Shown here one piece after another: positions 6,511-6,718 of a stretch of 6,718 nucleotides of DNA; positions within the stretch are counted from its first letter, which is position 1, and the number at the start of each line of letters is the position of its first letter. The position numbers were made by a program, and so were the translations under genes. Origin of the DNA: Alphaproteobacteria bacterium (GTDB lineage Bacteria; Pseudomonadota; Alphaproteobacteria; Rhodobacterales; Rhodobacteraceae); NCBI GenBank assembly GCA_030830465.1, contig JAURMY010000287.1:1-6718 (forward strand). Reading direction: 5' to 3'. Under the pieces are notes generated by a model. The model ran no database searches and was not told the DNA's origin. It saw only the letters and a list, made by a program, of their open reading frames with translations.

Positions 6511-6718
6511 TCGCGCGCAGCCATCAAAAGGGCGACGCCGCCAGCACCGCGATCTATTCGCCCTGCGAAAACTACCGTTATGCGCTGACGCGGGTCTGGG
6601 CGGCGCGCGGGCGCAAGGTTCTGTTCGTGATGCTGAACCCGTCCACCGCCACCGAGGTGCAGAACGATCCTACGGTCGAGCGCTGTGAACGCCGCGCGCG
6701 GGCGTTGGGATTTGGGGC
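6507..6718 (+). CDS. DUF1643 domain protein, 3' end beyond the window
   Basis: The first 70 codons of a gene cut by the right edge of the window. The motif [18 protein letters not shown] (about residues 16-33), then [20 protein letters not shown] (about 38-57) and ERC (58-60), is the opening of DUF1643, a family of small proteins (usually about 150-180 residues) of unknown function. It is common in bacteria and also seen in phages and mobile elements. The ATG overlaps the truB stop as ATGA, with AGG a few bases upstream, indicating translational coupling to truB. Position in the operon hints at a housekeeping or RNA-related setting but does not show a function. Confidence 0.88.
   Translation, partial: MIARSHQKGDAASTAIYSPCENYRYALTRVWAARGRKVLFVMLNPSTATEVQNDPTVERCERRARALGFG

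Noticed and set aside
1..6718. tRNA, rRNA, CRISPR array, insertion sequence, prophage or toxin-antitoxin content
   Set aside because: No clover-leaf-like stretch, spaced direct repeats, transposase motif or phage gene was seen on either strand; all long stretches are explained by housekeeping-type genes.

Overview
This window looks like ordinary chromosomal housekeeping DNA from an alphaproteobacterium, most likely of the order Rhodobacterales (Roseobacter/Rhodobacter type). The base composition is GC-rich. The gene set supports the placement: a heparinase II/III-like gene directly behind rsmB, a tiny DUF1674 (SdhAF4-type) gene, dapB divergent from rbfA, and truB followed by a DUF1643 gene. 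The assignment rests on recognising protein families and gene order, not on a database search.

Left part (1-3189, minus strand): rsmB, the 16S rRNA m5C methyltransferase gene, is transcribed leftward and followed by a heparinase II/III-family gene. At the extreme left edge a good ribosome binding site precedes what would be the first two bases of another leftward gene (start codon cut by the window edge), so the operon probably continues; purH is a reasonable guess but is not visible.

Middle (3190-4297): divergent from rsmB, a 58-codon plus-strand gene encodes a DUF1674 protein, the bacterial relative of succinate dehydrogenase assembly factor 4. It has a plausible promoter in the 85-bp gap. 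It converges on dapB (lysine/diaminopimelate synthesis, minus strand), and the two genes end 36 bp apart in stop codons that sit in the two arms of a short inverted repeat.

Right part (4298-6718, plus strand): a 109-bp divergent intergenic region separates dapB from a tightly packed rightward operon of rbfA, a sulfotransferase-family gene, truB and a DUF1643 gene cut by the right edge. The junctions are an 8-bp overlap, a 3-bp gap and a 4-bp ATGA overlap, so translational coupling is likely. rbfA (30S maturation) and truB (tRNA Psi55 synthase) are classic partners; the sulfotransferase lodged between them is the most unexpected element.

I see no tRNA or rRNA gene, CRISPR array, insertion sequence, prophage gene or obvious new defence system. 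Coding density is very high; no stretch over 300 bases lacks a gene. The most useful second looks are the sulfotransferase's place in the rbfA-truB operon, the heparinase-like protein without an export signal, the small DUF1674 gene, and the inverted repeats in the two intergenic regions around dapB.
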